38,945 nt of DNA from Candidatus Krumholzibacteriia bacterium (GTDB lineage Bacteria > Krumholzibacteriota > Krumholzibacteriia > JAJRXK01), in assembly GCA_029932915.1 (NCBI GenBank), contig JAOZPE010000027.1:1-38945 (forward strand). Direction: 5' to 3'. A program made the position numbers and the translations under genes. The notes beneath the pieces are model-generated. The model was given only the letters and a program-made list of their open reading frames with translations. It did not search any database and was not told the DNA's origin. Below, piece after piece: positions 14,490 to 23,800 of this stretch (its first letter is position 1; every line of letters begins with the position of its first letter).

Positions 14490-15973
14490 GCACGATCCCC
14501 GAGCGCCGTTCCCTGTCTCTCTTCCTGACGGATCGCCTTCTGGCGCTCAGTTTCTTCCTGTTGCCGTGGATCGGTGTGGGCGTGATGGCGCTGCTCGGCG
14601 GCAGGAGCCCGGGCACGGGAGCCCAGCCCGCGCTCTTGACCGGGGCCCTGGTCCTGTTGTCGGCGCTCTTCCTGGGCCGCCCGCACGTGGACCGCGACGG
14701 CGAGCGCATCCTGGCCGTGTTGAGCTGGACCGTCCTGGGGGCCGCCGCGGTCTGGGGACTGGACGAGATGGGCCTGCAGGGCGACTGGCCCTGGTTGAAG
14801 GCGCTCAAACAGCTCATCCAGTTGGTCTATTTCTTCGCGCTGGCCTCGGTTCCGGCGATGGTGCTCTCGCGTTCCCCGGATCCGGCCGGTGTGCTGTGGC
14901 GATGGGAGAGGGCGGCCAGCGCGGGCATGCTGGTGGCCTCGACGGTGGGCCTGTACCTGGCCGCTGCGTTCTATCTCGATCTGCCCGGCCGCGACGCCCT
15001 GATGCGCGTCTTCAGCTCGAATCCCTCGATCGCCGCCGGCAGCGACGAGCTCTTCCTGGGCCAGCATTTCGTCGGGATCGTCCGGGTGCGCTCGGGGGCG
15101 GCCGAGCCCCTGTACTTCGGCAGCTATCTGCTGTGTGTCCTGCCCGCGACCGCCGTGGCCTGGGTGGCGGCCGGCCGCTGGGGGCGTCTGTGGAGAGGCG
15201 TGGCCCTCATCCTGGGTCTGGCCTCGATGGTCCTCACCTTCAGTCGGGGCGTCTATCTTGGAGCGGCGCTTTTGCTCACGCTCGTGGCGGTGGCGATGGG
15301 GCGGGGTCTGTTGCCGCGGCCCCGTCGCAGGACCGTGCTCGTGGCGGCCGCCATCGGATTGGTCGGAGGAGGGGGCCTGGCGGCCGTGTTCAGCGGGGTC
15401 GCGCTGTGGGAACTTCCTGCGCTGATGCTGCGGCGGATGGCCCAGTCCTTCGCCTCGCACGATCTGAGCAACCTCACCCGCCTGGCCTCCTGGCACGCGG
15501 CGCTCGTCATGTTCCTGCAGCATCCGCTGCAGGGTGCGGGATGGGGAGCCTTCGGGTTCTGGTTCTATCGCATCGAAGGGGCGAGCGAGGCGCTCTTCGC
15601 CTGGCCGGTGACGAACAGTCTCCTCCTGCGGATCCTCGCCGAGACGGGAATGGTGGGCGCGTTGCTTTGGGCCCTGGCCCTGTGGCGTCCACTCGCGCCC
15701 CTGAGGTGGCCGTGGACGGCGGGTGGAGGCGTCGGTGCAGCGGGCGAGACCATGGGCATGTCCGGGCCGCCGGCGCGGGTCGGGGACGGGCCGGCGGTGG
15801 AGGTGAGCCGCCGGGCGCCATCGCTCTCGCCGGCGGTGGGCTTCGTCCTGGCCGCCACGGTGGCGGCGATGTTGTTGCAGTTGATGACCTTCAGCCAGAT
15901 CAACCTGCCCCACCTGTGGCTGGGTGCGGGGGTGGCGGCGGCCGTGGCGCGCTGTTCGACGGGGGAGGGCTGA
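14486..15973 (+). CDS. O-antigen polymerase/ligase-like membrane protein (second Wzy_C protein)
   Basis: This 495-aa polytopic inner-membrane protein probably polymerises or transfers the repeat unit of the block II polysaccharide. The GTG at 14486 overlaps the Wzz stop (GTGA); the longer frame upstream lies inside the Wzz gene. After a cytoplasmic lead (STIPERRSLSLFLTDR) there are about twelve hydrophobic segments. The PF04932 core is clear: VLTFSRGVYLGAALLL, HPLQGAGWGAFGFWFYRIEG, and NSLLLRILAETGMVGALLW. A Gly/Ala/Pro-rich insertion (about residues 410-450) precedes the last membrane pair. It differs clearly from the shorter homologue at 1835-3031, so the window carries two such enzymes, perhaps one polymerase and one ligase. 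Confidence 0.85.
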   Translation: MSTIPERRSLSLFLTDRLLALSFFLLPWIGVGVMALLGGRSPGTGAQPALLTGALVLLSALFLGRPHVDRDGERILAVLSWTVLGAAAVWGLDEMGLQGDWPWLKALKQLIQLVYFFALASVPAMVLSRSPDPAGVLWRWERAASAGMLVASTVGLYLAAAFYLDLPGRDALMRVFSSNPSIAAGSDELFLGQHFVGIVRVRSGAAEPLYFGSYLLCVLPATAVAWVAAGRWGRLWRGVALILGLASMVLTFSRGVYLGAALLLTLVAVAMGRGLLPRPRRRTVLVAAAIGLVGGGGLAAVFSGVALWELPALMLRRMAQSFASHDLSNLTRLASWHAALVMFLQHPLQGAGWGAFGFWFYRIEGASEALFAWPVTNSLLLRILAETGMVGALLWALALWRPLAPLRWPWTAGGGVGAAGETMGMSGPPARVGDGPAVEVSRRAPSLSPAVGFVLAATVAAMLLQLMTFSQINLPHLWLGAGVAAAVARCSTGEG

Positions 15974-15976
15974 GCC

Positions 15977-17140
15977 GTGCGGGTGCTCGTCTCGGCCCTG
16001 CAGGTGGGACCCGGACAGACCGGGGTGGGACGCTTTGCGCGCGACCTCATCGAGAGCCTGTCGAAGCTGCCTGCGTCGCTGCGCCGGCCGCGAGAGCATG
16101 AATTCGTGATCGCAGCACCCCACCCCGAGGCCTTCGGGTTCCTCGACGGGGTCGAGGGCTTCACCGTGGTGCCCATTCCCCTCTTGCGCGAGGACTCGTG
16201 GGGCCGCATGCTGTGCCTGCACACGACGATACCCCGTCTGGGGACGCGTCTGGCTGTGGACCTGGTGCTGGTCCCGAACTACATCGCTCCGCTGTGGGGA
16301 TCGTTCGCCACGGCGGTGGTGGTGCACGACCTCACCTTCGTCCGCTTTCCCGAGACGATGCCCCCTCTGAAGCGGCTGTACTACCGATGGATGGTCGGCC
16401 GCTCGATGCGACGGGCGGACCTGGTCTTCGTGACCACCGAGACCATGGCCCGGGAAGTCGTCGGCTACGAGCCGAGCGCACTGTACAAACTGCGAAGGAT
16501 GCCGGGAGGAGCCTCGACCAGCTTTCTTGATCCAGGCGGCGAAGAGGGAGAGGACGAATCGGCCGGGTGGAAGACCCCCCGGCATGACTTCCTCTTCGTC
16601 GGCACTTTGGAACCCCGGAAGAATCTCGAGCGGCTGTTGGTCGCCCACGGGCGTCTTTGCCGCTTCGATCCCGAGTTCCCGGGTCTGAAGATCGTCGGGG
16701 GCCGGGGTTGGGAGGACGAAGGCATCCGCAGGGCCATGAGGGCCCATCCCGATCCGTCTCGTCTTCACATCCTGGGTTACCTCGACGAGGAGGAGCTTCG
16801 CCGGCAATACGATGAATCGCTGGCCTTGCTCTTCCCCTCGTTGTATGAGGGATTCGGATTGCCCGTGCTGGAGGCCATGGCCCGGGGATGTCCCGTGCTG
16901 AGTTCGCGGGGGATCGCCACAGCCGAGCTGGTGGGCGACGCGGCCCTGCTGGTCGATCCGCTCGATCTAGGGGAATTGGAATGGGCTATGCGACGACTGG
17001 CCACCGATTCCGCCTTGCGCGAGCGCCTTCGCACGGCCGGAAGGCTTCGACTCCGCGCGTTTCGTTGGGAACGCGGGGCTCGACTCACGATGGAAGCCCT
17101 GCTGGGGTGGTGGACCGCCCGGCAGGAGGATCCGAGGTAG
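15977..17140 (+). CDS. GT4-type glycosyltransferase (GT-B fold, retaining)
   Basis: This 387-aa cytoplasmic enzyme probably adds a sugar to the lipid-linked repeat unit. The GTG at 15977 follows GGGGGAGGG by 7 nt and lies 3 bp after the previous stop. The N-terminal acceptor domain begins RVLVSALQVGPGQTGVGRFARDL, where GVGRF is the loop typical of this group. The donor domain shows DFLFVGTLEPRKNLERLLVA, then LHILGYLDEEELRRQY, and ALLFPSLYEGFGLPVLEAMA, which holds the E-x7-E motif (Glu in SLYEGFG and LEAMA). GIATAELVGDAALLVDPLD follows. These are the Glycos_transf_1 (PF00534) hallmarks. Donor and acceptor cannot be told from sequence. It is part of a tight run of genes from Wzz to the deacetylase. 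Confidence 0.94.
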   Translation: MRVLVSALQVGPGQTGVGRFARDLIESLSKLPASLRRPREHEFVIAAPHPEAFGFLDGVEGFTVVPIPLLREDSWGRMLCLHTTIPRLGTRLAVDLVLVPNYIAPLWGSFATAVVVHDLTFVRFPETMPPLKRLYYRWMVGRSMRRADLVFVTTETMAREVVGYEPSALYKLRRMPGGASTSFLDPGGEEGEDESAGWKTPRHDFLFVGTLEPRKNLERLLVAHGRLCRFDPEFPGLKIVGGRGWEDEGIRRAMRAHPDPSRLHILGYLDEEELRRQYDESLALLFPSLYEGFGLPVLEAMARGCPVLSSRGIATAELVGDAALLVDPLDLGELEWAMRRLATDSALRERLRTAGRLRLRAFRWERGARLTMEALLGWWTARQEDPR

Positions 17141-17147
17141 ACGAGGT

Positions 17148-18446
17148 ATGCTCTCCCTTCCGCATCTGCTGGCTCTGATCGTGGCCACCGCCCTCCTGGT
17201 GCACCTGCTCATGCCCGTGGTGCGGCGGATGGGCACGTCCATGGGCTTGGTCGATCATCCCTCGTGGCGCCGGGCGCAGCGCGAGGCGGTTCCCTGCAGC
17301 GGGGGACTGGCCATCTACGCGGCGGTGGTGATCGCGTCCTGGTCATTGGCCTTCTTCGTCGACCTGCCCTTCAGCGCGCACGCCTTCTTCGCGCTGGGCC
17401 TGGCCGGCTTCGGCACCCTGGTGCTCGGCGTCCTCGACGATCGCTTCGGTCTGCACGCGGAGAAGAAGCTGCTGGGGCAGATCGTGGTGGTGACCCTGCC
17501 CATGGCCGCCGGCCTGACCCTGCAGAGGATCACCCTGCCGTGGCTGGGTACGGTCGAGTTCGGGCTCTTCAGCGGACCGATCACCCTCTTCTGGTACCTG
17601 GGATTCATCAACGCCATGAACCTCATCGACGGGCTCGATGGCCTGGCCGGGGGCATCGTGGTGGCGGTCCTGGCCGCGATGGGTCTCACCCTGTACCCGG
17701 CCGACCCGGTGGGGATGCTCTTCGTCGGCGTGTTCGTGGGCGCGGTATTGGGTTTCCTGAGGTCCAATCTCTCCCACCGCCGCATCTTCCTGGGGGACGC
17801 CGGCTCGATGCTGCTGGGACTGTGGCTGGCCGGTCTGAGCCTGGGTCTGGGCGTGCGGACCCCCTCCTTGCCCCTGGTCGTGGTGGTGGCGATGGCCATT
17901 CCCATCCTGGACACGGCGACGACCATCTGGCGCCGCCGCCGCCGTGGCCTGAGCATCTTCCGGGCGGACGACGAGCATCTGCACCATCGCCTGCTGCGTC
18001 TGGGCATGAGCCCGGGACGTGCGACCGCCACCCTGTGGTTCACCACGGTGGCCTTCGCATCCTTGGGCACGGTCATCGACGGACGGCAGAGTGGAGCCAT
18101 CCTGGCCGTCGGAGCGCTGGTGGCCATGGCCATCGAACTGGCCTACACCCTGCCGCGGGAGGGCCGGCCCCGACCGGCCGAGGCGATCGCCTATCTGCTG
18201 GGCCTGCGCGACCAGCTCGGCGACGGCGTGACCCACCGTCAGCTGGCCGAGATCATCGAGATGCCCCGCTTCTCCAGCCGGCCGGCCGCCACCGGCGAGA
18301 AGCGCGGTGGCGTGAACATGCCCGCCGCGAGCGCTGCGCCGTCGTCGCCCCAACCGGATGAGGCCGCGCTGAAGGCGGCCAAGGCCACCGAGGGAGGCGC
18401 GGCGAAGGACGATGTCGTTCTGGCCCTTGGCGACGAGAATCAGTGA
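17148..18446 (+). CDS. Polyprenyl-phosphate sugar-1-phosphate transferase (WecA/MraY family)
   Basis: This is an integral membrane enzyme that probably starts glycan assembly by moving N-acetylhexosamine-1-phosphate (or similar) from a UDP-sugar to undecaprenyl phosphate. The ATG at 17148 follows GAGGTAGACGAGGT. The protein is 432 aa with about eleven membrane segments. Key motifs are GLVDHPSWRR, LGVLDDRFGL (metal-binding Asp pair), NAMNLIDGLDGLAGG, FLGDAGSMLLGLWLAG and the cytoplasmic FRADDEHLHHRLLRLGMSP, which is the WecA-type His motif. A soluble tail of about 70 residues, rich in Ala, Glu and Lys, extends beyond the usual end. It overlaps the methyltransferase gene by 35 nt. The window thus has two initiating enzymes of unrelated families, one in each block. 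Confidence 0.93.
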   Translation: MLSLPHLLALIVATALLVHLLMPVVRRMGTSMGLVDHPSWRRAQREAVPCSGGLAIYAAVVIASWSLAFFVDLPFSAHAFFALGLAGFGTLVLGVLDDRFGLHAEKKLLGQIVVVTLPMAAGLTLQRITLPWLGTVEFGLFSGPITLFWYLGFINAMNLIDGLDGLAGGIVVAVLAAMGLTLYPADPVGMLFVGVFVGAVLGFLRSNLSHRRIFLGDAGSMLLGLWLAGLSLGLGVRTPSLPLVVVVAMAIPILDTATTIWRRRRRGLSIFRADDEHLHHRLLRLGMSPGRATATLWFTTVAFASLGTVIDGRQSGAILAVGALVAMAIELAYTLPREGRPRPAEAIAYLLGLRDQLGDGVTHRQLAEIIEMPRFSSRPAATGEKRGGVNMPAASAAPSSPQPDEAALKAAKATEGGAAKDDVVLALGDENQ

Positions 18447-19155
18447 TGCCCTCGACGCGGCCGGCCGGATCGGACCGGTGGTGGAGATCGGCGCCGGCGC
18501 CGGTCTCTTCGCGTCGCGATTGATCTCCCTGGGACTCCATCCCATCCTCCTCGATCACGATCTGCAGGTGCTGCAGCAGGCCCCCGTGTCCGGCGCGGGG
18601 AAGCTCTGTGCCGAGGCGCGGGAGCTGCCCTTCACCGATGGCGCCGTGGGCGGTATCGTCCTGGCCGACGTGTTGCGGGTGATGGCACCACCGGAGCGGA
18701 TGCGTCTGGCCCGGGAGGCCTGGCGTGTGCTCGCTCCCGGCGCTTCGCTGGTGGTGGTCGAGGACAGCCCGCAGGCGAGCAGCCCGGCCGAGGACAACTA
18801 CCGCCGGGCGCTGGACCTGTTGAGCCAGGTCCAGGACGACCGGAACCTTCCGGTGATGGCGGCCGGGCAGGCCGAGGAGGTGCTGGTTCCGGTGTTCTCC
18901 CTTCCCAGCGCACGGGGAAGCGAGGAGAATGGGTCCAAGCTGAACGATTTCCTGGCCCCGCTGCGCTGGCTGCGGCAGGGCATGGCCTCGGGCCTGATCC
19001 GCGCGGATCGCCCGGTCCAGCGGCGCTCGTTCCGGCCGGGGGCCCGCCCGCCCCGCAGCGGCCGCCTCCAGGAGGCGGTGGACGAGCTATGGGACGACAT
19101 CGAACGGGACGGAATGGCCCTGGGGCGCTATTGGTTCCTGATCTTCCAGCGATGA
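18412..19155 (+). CDS. SAM-dependent methyltransferase, class I
   Basis: This 247-aa protein has a Rossmann methyltransferase domain. Motif I is VVEIGAGAGLFASRL, the acidic end of the second strand is ILLDHDLQVLQQ, and ARELPFTDGAVGGIVLADVL followed by EAWRVLAPGASLVVVED matches Methyltransf_11. The second half (about residues 130-247) is less typical and Arg-rich, ending in WFLIFQR. The ATG at 18412 lies inside the end of the WecA-like gene, so translation is probably coupled. In this setting it may methylate a sugar or lipid carrier of the polysaccharide, or it may be a general small-molecule methylase; the substrate cannot be read. A perfect 22-bp tandem repeat begins at its last codons. Confidence 0.88.
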   Translation: MSFWPLATRISDALDAAGRIGPVVEIGAGAGLFASRLISLGLHPILLDHDLQVLQQAPVSGAGKLCAEARELPFTDGAVGGIVLADVLRVMAPPERMRLAREAWRVLAPGASLVVVEDSPQASSPAEDNYRRALDLLSQVQDDRNLPVMAAGQAEEVLVPVFSLPSARGSEENGSKLNDFLAPLRWLRQGMASGLIRADRPVQRRSFRPGARPPRSGRLQEAVDELWDDIERDGMALGRYWFLIFQR

Positions 19156-19185
19156 GGGAAAGGTCTTCCAGCGATGAGGGAAAGG
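19142..19185 (+). repeat. Perfect 22-bp tandem duplication at the methyltransferase/deacetylase junction
   Basis: TCTTCCAGCGATGAGGGAAA plus GG occurs twice back to back (19142-19163, 19164-19185). Each copy carries an ATGA and a GAGGGAAAGG ribosome-site-like run. The first copy contains the methyltransferase stop (19153-19155) and a possible ATGA-coupled start; the second supplies the ribosome site for the ATG at 19194. Confidence 0.9.
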
Positions 19186-19193
19186 TGCAGGCG

Positions 19194-20510
19194 ATGCGGC
19201 GTGGTCTGAAGGGTGTGGTGGCCGCGTATCTGCTCCTGGCCGTGGTGCGGGTGCTGGCGGTGCCCAGCCCCGCGGTGGATCCGGGACGCTGGCACCTGCT
19301 GGTCATCGAGAGCGACGACTGGGGACTGGAGGCCTGGTTCCCCACGGTGGAGGCCGCCAACGAGTTGGCCGATCTGGTGCCCTCCCGGCCCGCCTGGCTG
19401 AAGCTCTACGGTCGCTCGTCGCTGGAGAGCGCGGCCGAGGTGGAATCGTTGAGCGTGCTGCTGGCCCGGCACCACGACCGCGACGGCCTGCCCGCGGTGG
19501 TGCAGGCCAACCACATCGTGGCCGCCGTCGACCTGGAGGGCTGTGATCCGCAGGGCCGGCCCTTCGACGCCCTTCCCTTCAAGCTCCGCCGTCCGGGAGT
19601 GTGCGGGGCCTATGAACGGCCGGGACGTGTGGAGGCCATCGACCGGGCCCGCCGGATGGGGGTGTGGAGGGCCGAGCTGCACGGGCTCACCCACTTCGAT
19701 CTGGCTGCCCTGGAGGATGCCTGGGGCGATTCCATGCAGGTGCGGGCGGCGAGGGTGGGTACGGTTGCCTTCCCCGGCTGGCTCACCCGCGGGGAACTCG
19801 GAAGCGGCGACCGTCTGTGGGAGAACGAACTGGTGTTCACCGCCGTGCAGCGTTTCATCGAGCGCTTCGGACGCCCTCCTCGCAGTGTGATCGCACCGGA
19901 CTACACCTGGAACGCCATGGATGAGGATGCCTGGCGTCGCAGCGGCGTCGGCGTGGTCCAGGGCAAACGCGAACAACTCGATCCGGCGCATCCGGGTCGT
20001 GGCGTTACGGGACGGGTGCGCAAGGCGCTGCGCCGGTGGTGGGATCGGCGTCGCGGGACGATGTGCTATCTCGAGCGGAATGCGCGTCTGGAGCCCTACG
20101 GCAGCGACGATCCACAGTGCCCTCAGGGCGCGGTGCACGCGCTCGAGGAGATCCGCCGGGCATGGAGCAGGGGAGAGGCGGCGATCCTGGAGATGCACCG
20201 GGTGCAGTTCTCCCATTTCGACCCGGAGGTGGCGCGGGCGGGGAGGGCGCAACTGGACGAAGTGTTGACGCGACTTGAAAAGGAAGACACAGTGCGATAC
20301 TGTGTGGACATCGAACTGGCGCAACTGATGCGCCGGGGCTGGTCGGTGCTGAAGAGAGGCCCATGGCTGATCGTCCGCAACTACACCGGCCACGTGGTGG
20401 TCATCGATCTTCCCGGCGGAGGGAGCCGGGTGGTGGACACCGGAACCCACATCCTGGAAGCCCAGGGACGGCGCAGCGAGGATTTCCTATCGCCCCAAAG
20501 CTATCGCTAG
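19194..20510 (+). CDS. NodB-like polysaccharide deacetylase-type protein, membrane anchored
   Basis: This 438-aa protein has an N-terminal membrane anchor or uncleaved signal (GLKGVVAAYLLLAVVRVLAVP) and a domain that resembles polysaccharide deacetylases. HLLVIESDDWG gives the metal/catalytic Asp pair (Asp41/Asp42). ELHGLTHFD gives His163 and His167 in the H-x3-H spacing of motif 2. APDYTWNA stands where motif 3 would be, and AILEMHRVQFSH resembles the final Leu-x-His motif. It probably removes acetyl groups from amino sugars of the polysaccharide in the periplasm. The ATG at 19194 follows GAGGGAAAGG; an ATGA-overlapping start at 19152 would add 14 residues. Similarity is by motif only, and overall divergence from NodB is large. 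It is the last gene of block II. Confidence 0.72.
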   Translation: MRRGLKGVVAAYLLLAVVRVLAVPSPAVDPGRWHLLVIESDDWGLEAWFPTVEAANELADLVPSRPAWLKLYGRSSLESAAEVESLSVLLARHHDRDGLPAVVQANHIVAAVDLEGCDPQGRPFDALPFKLRRPGVCGAYERPGRVEAIDRARRMGVWRAELHGLTHFDLAALEDAWGDSMQVRAARVGTVAFPGWLTRGELGSGDRLWENELVFTAVQRFIERFGRPPRSVIAPDYTWNAMDEDAWRRSGVGVVQGKREQLDPAHPGRGVTGRVRKALRRWWDRRRGTMCYLERNARLEPYGSDDPQCPQGAVHALEEIRRAWSRGEAAILEMHRVQFSHFDPEVARAGRAQLDEVLTRLEKEDTVRYCVDIELAQLMRRGWSVLKRGPWLIVRNYTGHVVVIDLPGGGSRVVDTGTHILEAQGRRSEDFLSPQSYR

Positions 20511-20821
20511 TCGTTATCTCATAACAACTTAGCAACAGTGCCCCTTGACTGCCCATGGCTTCATGGGGTAGAATCGCTGATACGATCTCTTCGGACAAGC
20601 GCAGCTGTGTGATGGACAATCTGGGATCGGTCCGCATTTTTCGTCCTGGTCGACGACCCCATGGTTCGGGCTCCCGGCTGTCGCTGTTGAGGCGGCGGAA
20701 CAACGGGCCTTCCGGGTCGACAGAGATGAACACGCCGGGACCGTTTTTCCCCCCAAGCGCAACTCTTGCCTCGGCGCGGAGTCTTCCCCGTACCGGGCTG
20801 CTCACCACGAGGAGGAAGAAC
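20511..20821 (+). promoter_or_regulatory. 311-bp control region and long leader of the first C25 protease gene
   Basis: From left to right it holds an inverted repeat GTTAT-CTC-ATAAC (20513-20525), a -35 TTGACT (20545-20550), an 18-nt spacer and a -10 TAGAAT (20569-20574). Transcription would start near 20581, leaving a leader of about 240 nt. The spacer contains a perfect palindrome CCCATG-GCTT-CATGGG (20552-20567). The leader has several possible stems, including CGGTCC with a later GGACCG that is followed by TTTTT, but I match it to no known riboswitch class. GAGGAGGAAGAAC is the ribosome site at the end. Confidence 0.65.
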
Positions 20822-23800
20822 ATGGACCCCGTTCGCCGGGTTTCATCTCGTCTCGTTCTGGTTTCCCTTCTGATTCTCAGCCTGGCTCCTGTCGCTGCTC
20901 ATGCCGCCGGAATCGATCTGGCGGTTCGTTTCGATCCGCAACAGGTGCAGATCCATCGGGTCGACGGGCAGGTGAGCTATCGGCTCCCCGATACCGTCCC
21001 GCTGTATGCGGACGGCGCACCCGACCTTCCCTTCACCAACTGGAAGGTGGTGGTGCCGCAGGGCATGACCATCGAGAAGGCGGAGATCGTCGACGCCCAG
21101 TGGAAGACGGTGGATCGTCCGGCGGCCTTGCGACTGGCCGGCAAGCTCGTGAGCGACGAGGGGCAGCTCGTCCAGGACACCATGGGCGGACTGTCCTCCG
21201 ATTACGCTCCGGGGCAGGTGTTCCCTGCCCAGGCGGTGCGCAGTCTGGGGGTGTCCATCCTGCAGGGCTACCGGATCGGAGAGGTGCAGATCTTCCCCAT
21301 GCGGGTGAACGACGACGGCTCGGTGCAGGTGCTGCGCTCGGGACGGCTGCATCTGACGCTTGCTCCCAAGGAGATCGACGGTGTGGTGGTGCGGAAGGTG
21401 GCATGGCCGGGTCTGGCCGAGGAGGCGGCCCAGCGGGTGAAGAAGCTGGTGAGGAATCCCGAGCTGGTGGAGAGTTGCGCGCCGCCGGCGGGGATCCTGC
21501 CCGAGCTGATGAACTCCTCCTCGTACAAGTCACCGCATCCGGAACCGGGTGACGAGGTCTTCACCGGGGGACGCCTGGACTACGTCATCGTCACCACACC
21601 GGAGATGGAGGCGGAGTTCCAGCGTCTGGCCGACGACCACATCGCGCACGGTCTGCGCACGAAGGTCGTCACCACCGACTGGATCGTGGCGAACTACCGC
21701 AATGGAAGCGACCTGCAGGAGACGATCCGTTACTTCTTCCAGGAAGCCTATGAGAAGTGGGGCCTTCGCTACGCCCTTCTCGGCGGCGACGCGGAGATCA
21801 TCGCTCCGCGCTATGCCCGCAGCTATTGGTATCCACAGAACGGCTTCACCGACATTCCGTCCGATCTGTACTTCTGCGCGCTCGACGGCAACTGGAACGC
21901 CAACGGCAACGGGATCTTCGGGGAGGCCTACCAGTCCTTCCTCAAGACCGGCGACGACCAGGACATGGTGGCGGAGATCGCCCTCGGCCGCGCTCCGGTG
22001 AAGGATGCCCTGGAGGCGCAGATCTTCGTCGACAAGTGCCTGAGCTACCAGAACCCGACCGACGGGTCGTATCTGGGCCGCGCGCTGTTCATGAGTGAGG
22101 TGCTCTTCCCGTCGGACTGGGATGGCACATCCACTCCGAACCTCGATGGAGCCACCTACAGCGAGGACATCATCTTCAACAAGATCATCTCACCGGGCAA
22201 TCTCATCGACAGCTACCGCCTGTACGAGAACTACACCGCCTATCCGTACACGGTGCAGGAGACCAAGCAGGCATGTATGGATTCGCTGTCGACGGGGAAC
22301 TTCGGTCTGGTGAACCACGTCGGGCACGGCTTCTACTACAACATGAGCGTCGGGGACGGGAACATCTTCACCTCCGACGTGATGAGCCTGACCAACGCTC
22401 CCAACTACTTCGTCCTGTACGCGCTGAACTGCTCGTCGGGCGCGTTCGACTTCGACTGTCTGCTGGAGAGCTACATCCAACTGGGAAGCGGGGGAAGCGT
22501 CGCCAGTCTGGGCTCGGCCCGGGCCGCATTCCCCTCGACGGCGGACAACTACCAGCAGGAGTTCTACCGTCAGATCTTCGTCGAGGGAAACGTCCGCCTC
22601 GGCGATGCGATGAACGGCAGCCGCGACGCCTTCGTGCCGCCGGCGCTGAACGCGGAGGGCTTCGACCGCTGGACCCACTTCTGCTACACCCTGCTGGGCG
22701 ACCCCGCCCTGCGCGTGTGGCGCAAGGCCCCGGTCGCGGCCGAGGTGGCCATGCCGGCCACCGTCCCGCTGGGAACGGACTCGATCATGGTGACCGTCAG
22801 CGTGGGGGGAGCCCCGGTGGACAGCGCGCAGGTGACCCTGCACAAGAGCGGTGACGTGTGGGCGACGGGCATGACCGACAGCAACGGCGAGCTCGCCCTG
22901 CCCTTCCGCCCCAGCAGCGAAGGCCTGATCGACGTGCTGGTCTCCGGCCAGAGTCTGCAGCCCTGGCAGGGAACCATCGTGGTGGGCCCGGCGGTGGGCG
23001 CCAATATGGTGGCCCGCGCGCTGAGCGTCGATGACGGACCTTCGGGCGACGGAAGGGCCGACTCCGGAGAGACCATCGATTGGTACTTCGAATTCGAGAA
23101 CAACGGCGATGCCTCCGCACCGGTGGACATCTCTGCCATCCTGCGTCCGGTCGACGCGGTAGGGGCCACTGTCCTGGACTCGACGATCGTCGTGGGCACG
23201 GTGGCGGTGGGCGCTCCGGTAGCACCGGCCGATCCGGTGACCCTCCAGCTCGACCCGACCATCGCCGACGGATCGACGCTGAGCTTCGACATGGAGTGCA
23301 CCGACGGGATCGACAACTGGACGCAGCGGGTGGAGTTGCGCGTGGTGGCTCCCGAACCGCAGGTGGTCCGGCTCGTGGTGGACGATTCCAACACCGGCAA
23401 CGGCGACGGGGTCATCCAGGCGGACGAGCCGGTCGAACTGCATCTGGAGGTGAAGAACTACGGCGACGGCGAGCTGGTGGGACTCACCGGTCAGATCTAC
23501 GTGTCGACCAATGTCACCGCGTTCAACGACGCCGATTCGTGGCCGGACCTGGGGCTCAAGGAGAGCGCCTACGGGACGACCCCGTTCGTGGTGAGCGAGA
23601 GCGACGTGACGGTGGAGAACTGGATGTACGTGGTGTTGACCGACGCCAAGGGACATCTGTGGAAGCACTGGATGGAGCTGCGCGAGCCTCTGCCGCCGGC
23701 CGATCCCATTCCCAACACCGATCTGGGGCCGACCACGGTGGCCCTGGGGTGGGAGCCGACGCCGCAGGACCACATCTTCGGCTATCGCGTGTACCGCAGC

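Noticed and set aside
13898-16807. A 969-codon minus frame over the Wzz, Wzy and GT4 genes, with similar frames at 9322-11859, 32332-35274 and 35204-37123 (-) and 3834-6503 (+).
   Set aside because: Same antisense-register effect; no recognisable protein, and the strongly conserved genes are on the other strand.
20555-20821. N-terminal extension of the first protease (open frame to 20555).
   Set aside because: The extension would start within the promoter spacer; the ATG at 20822 has a strong ribosome site and a classical signal peptide.
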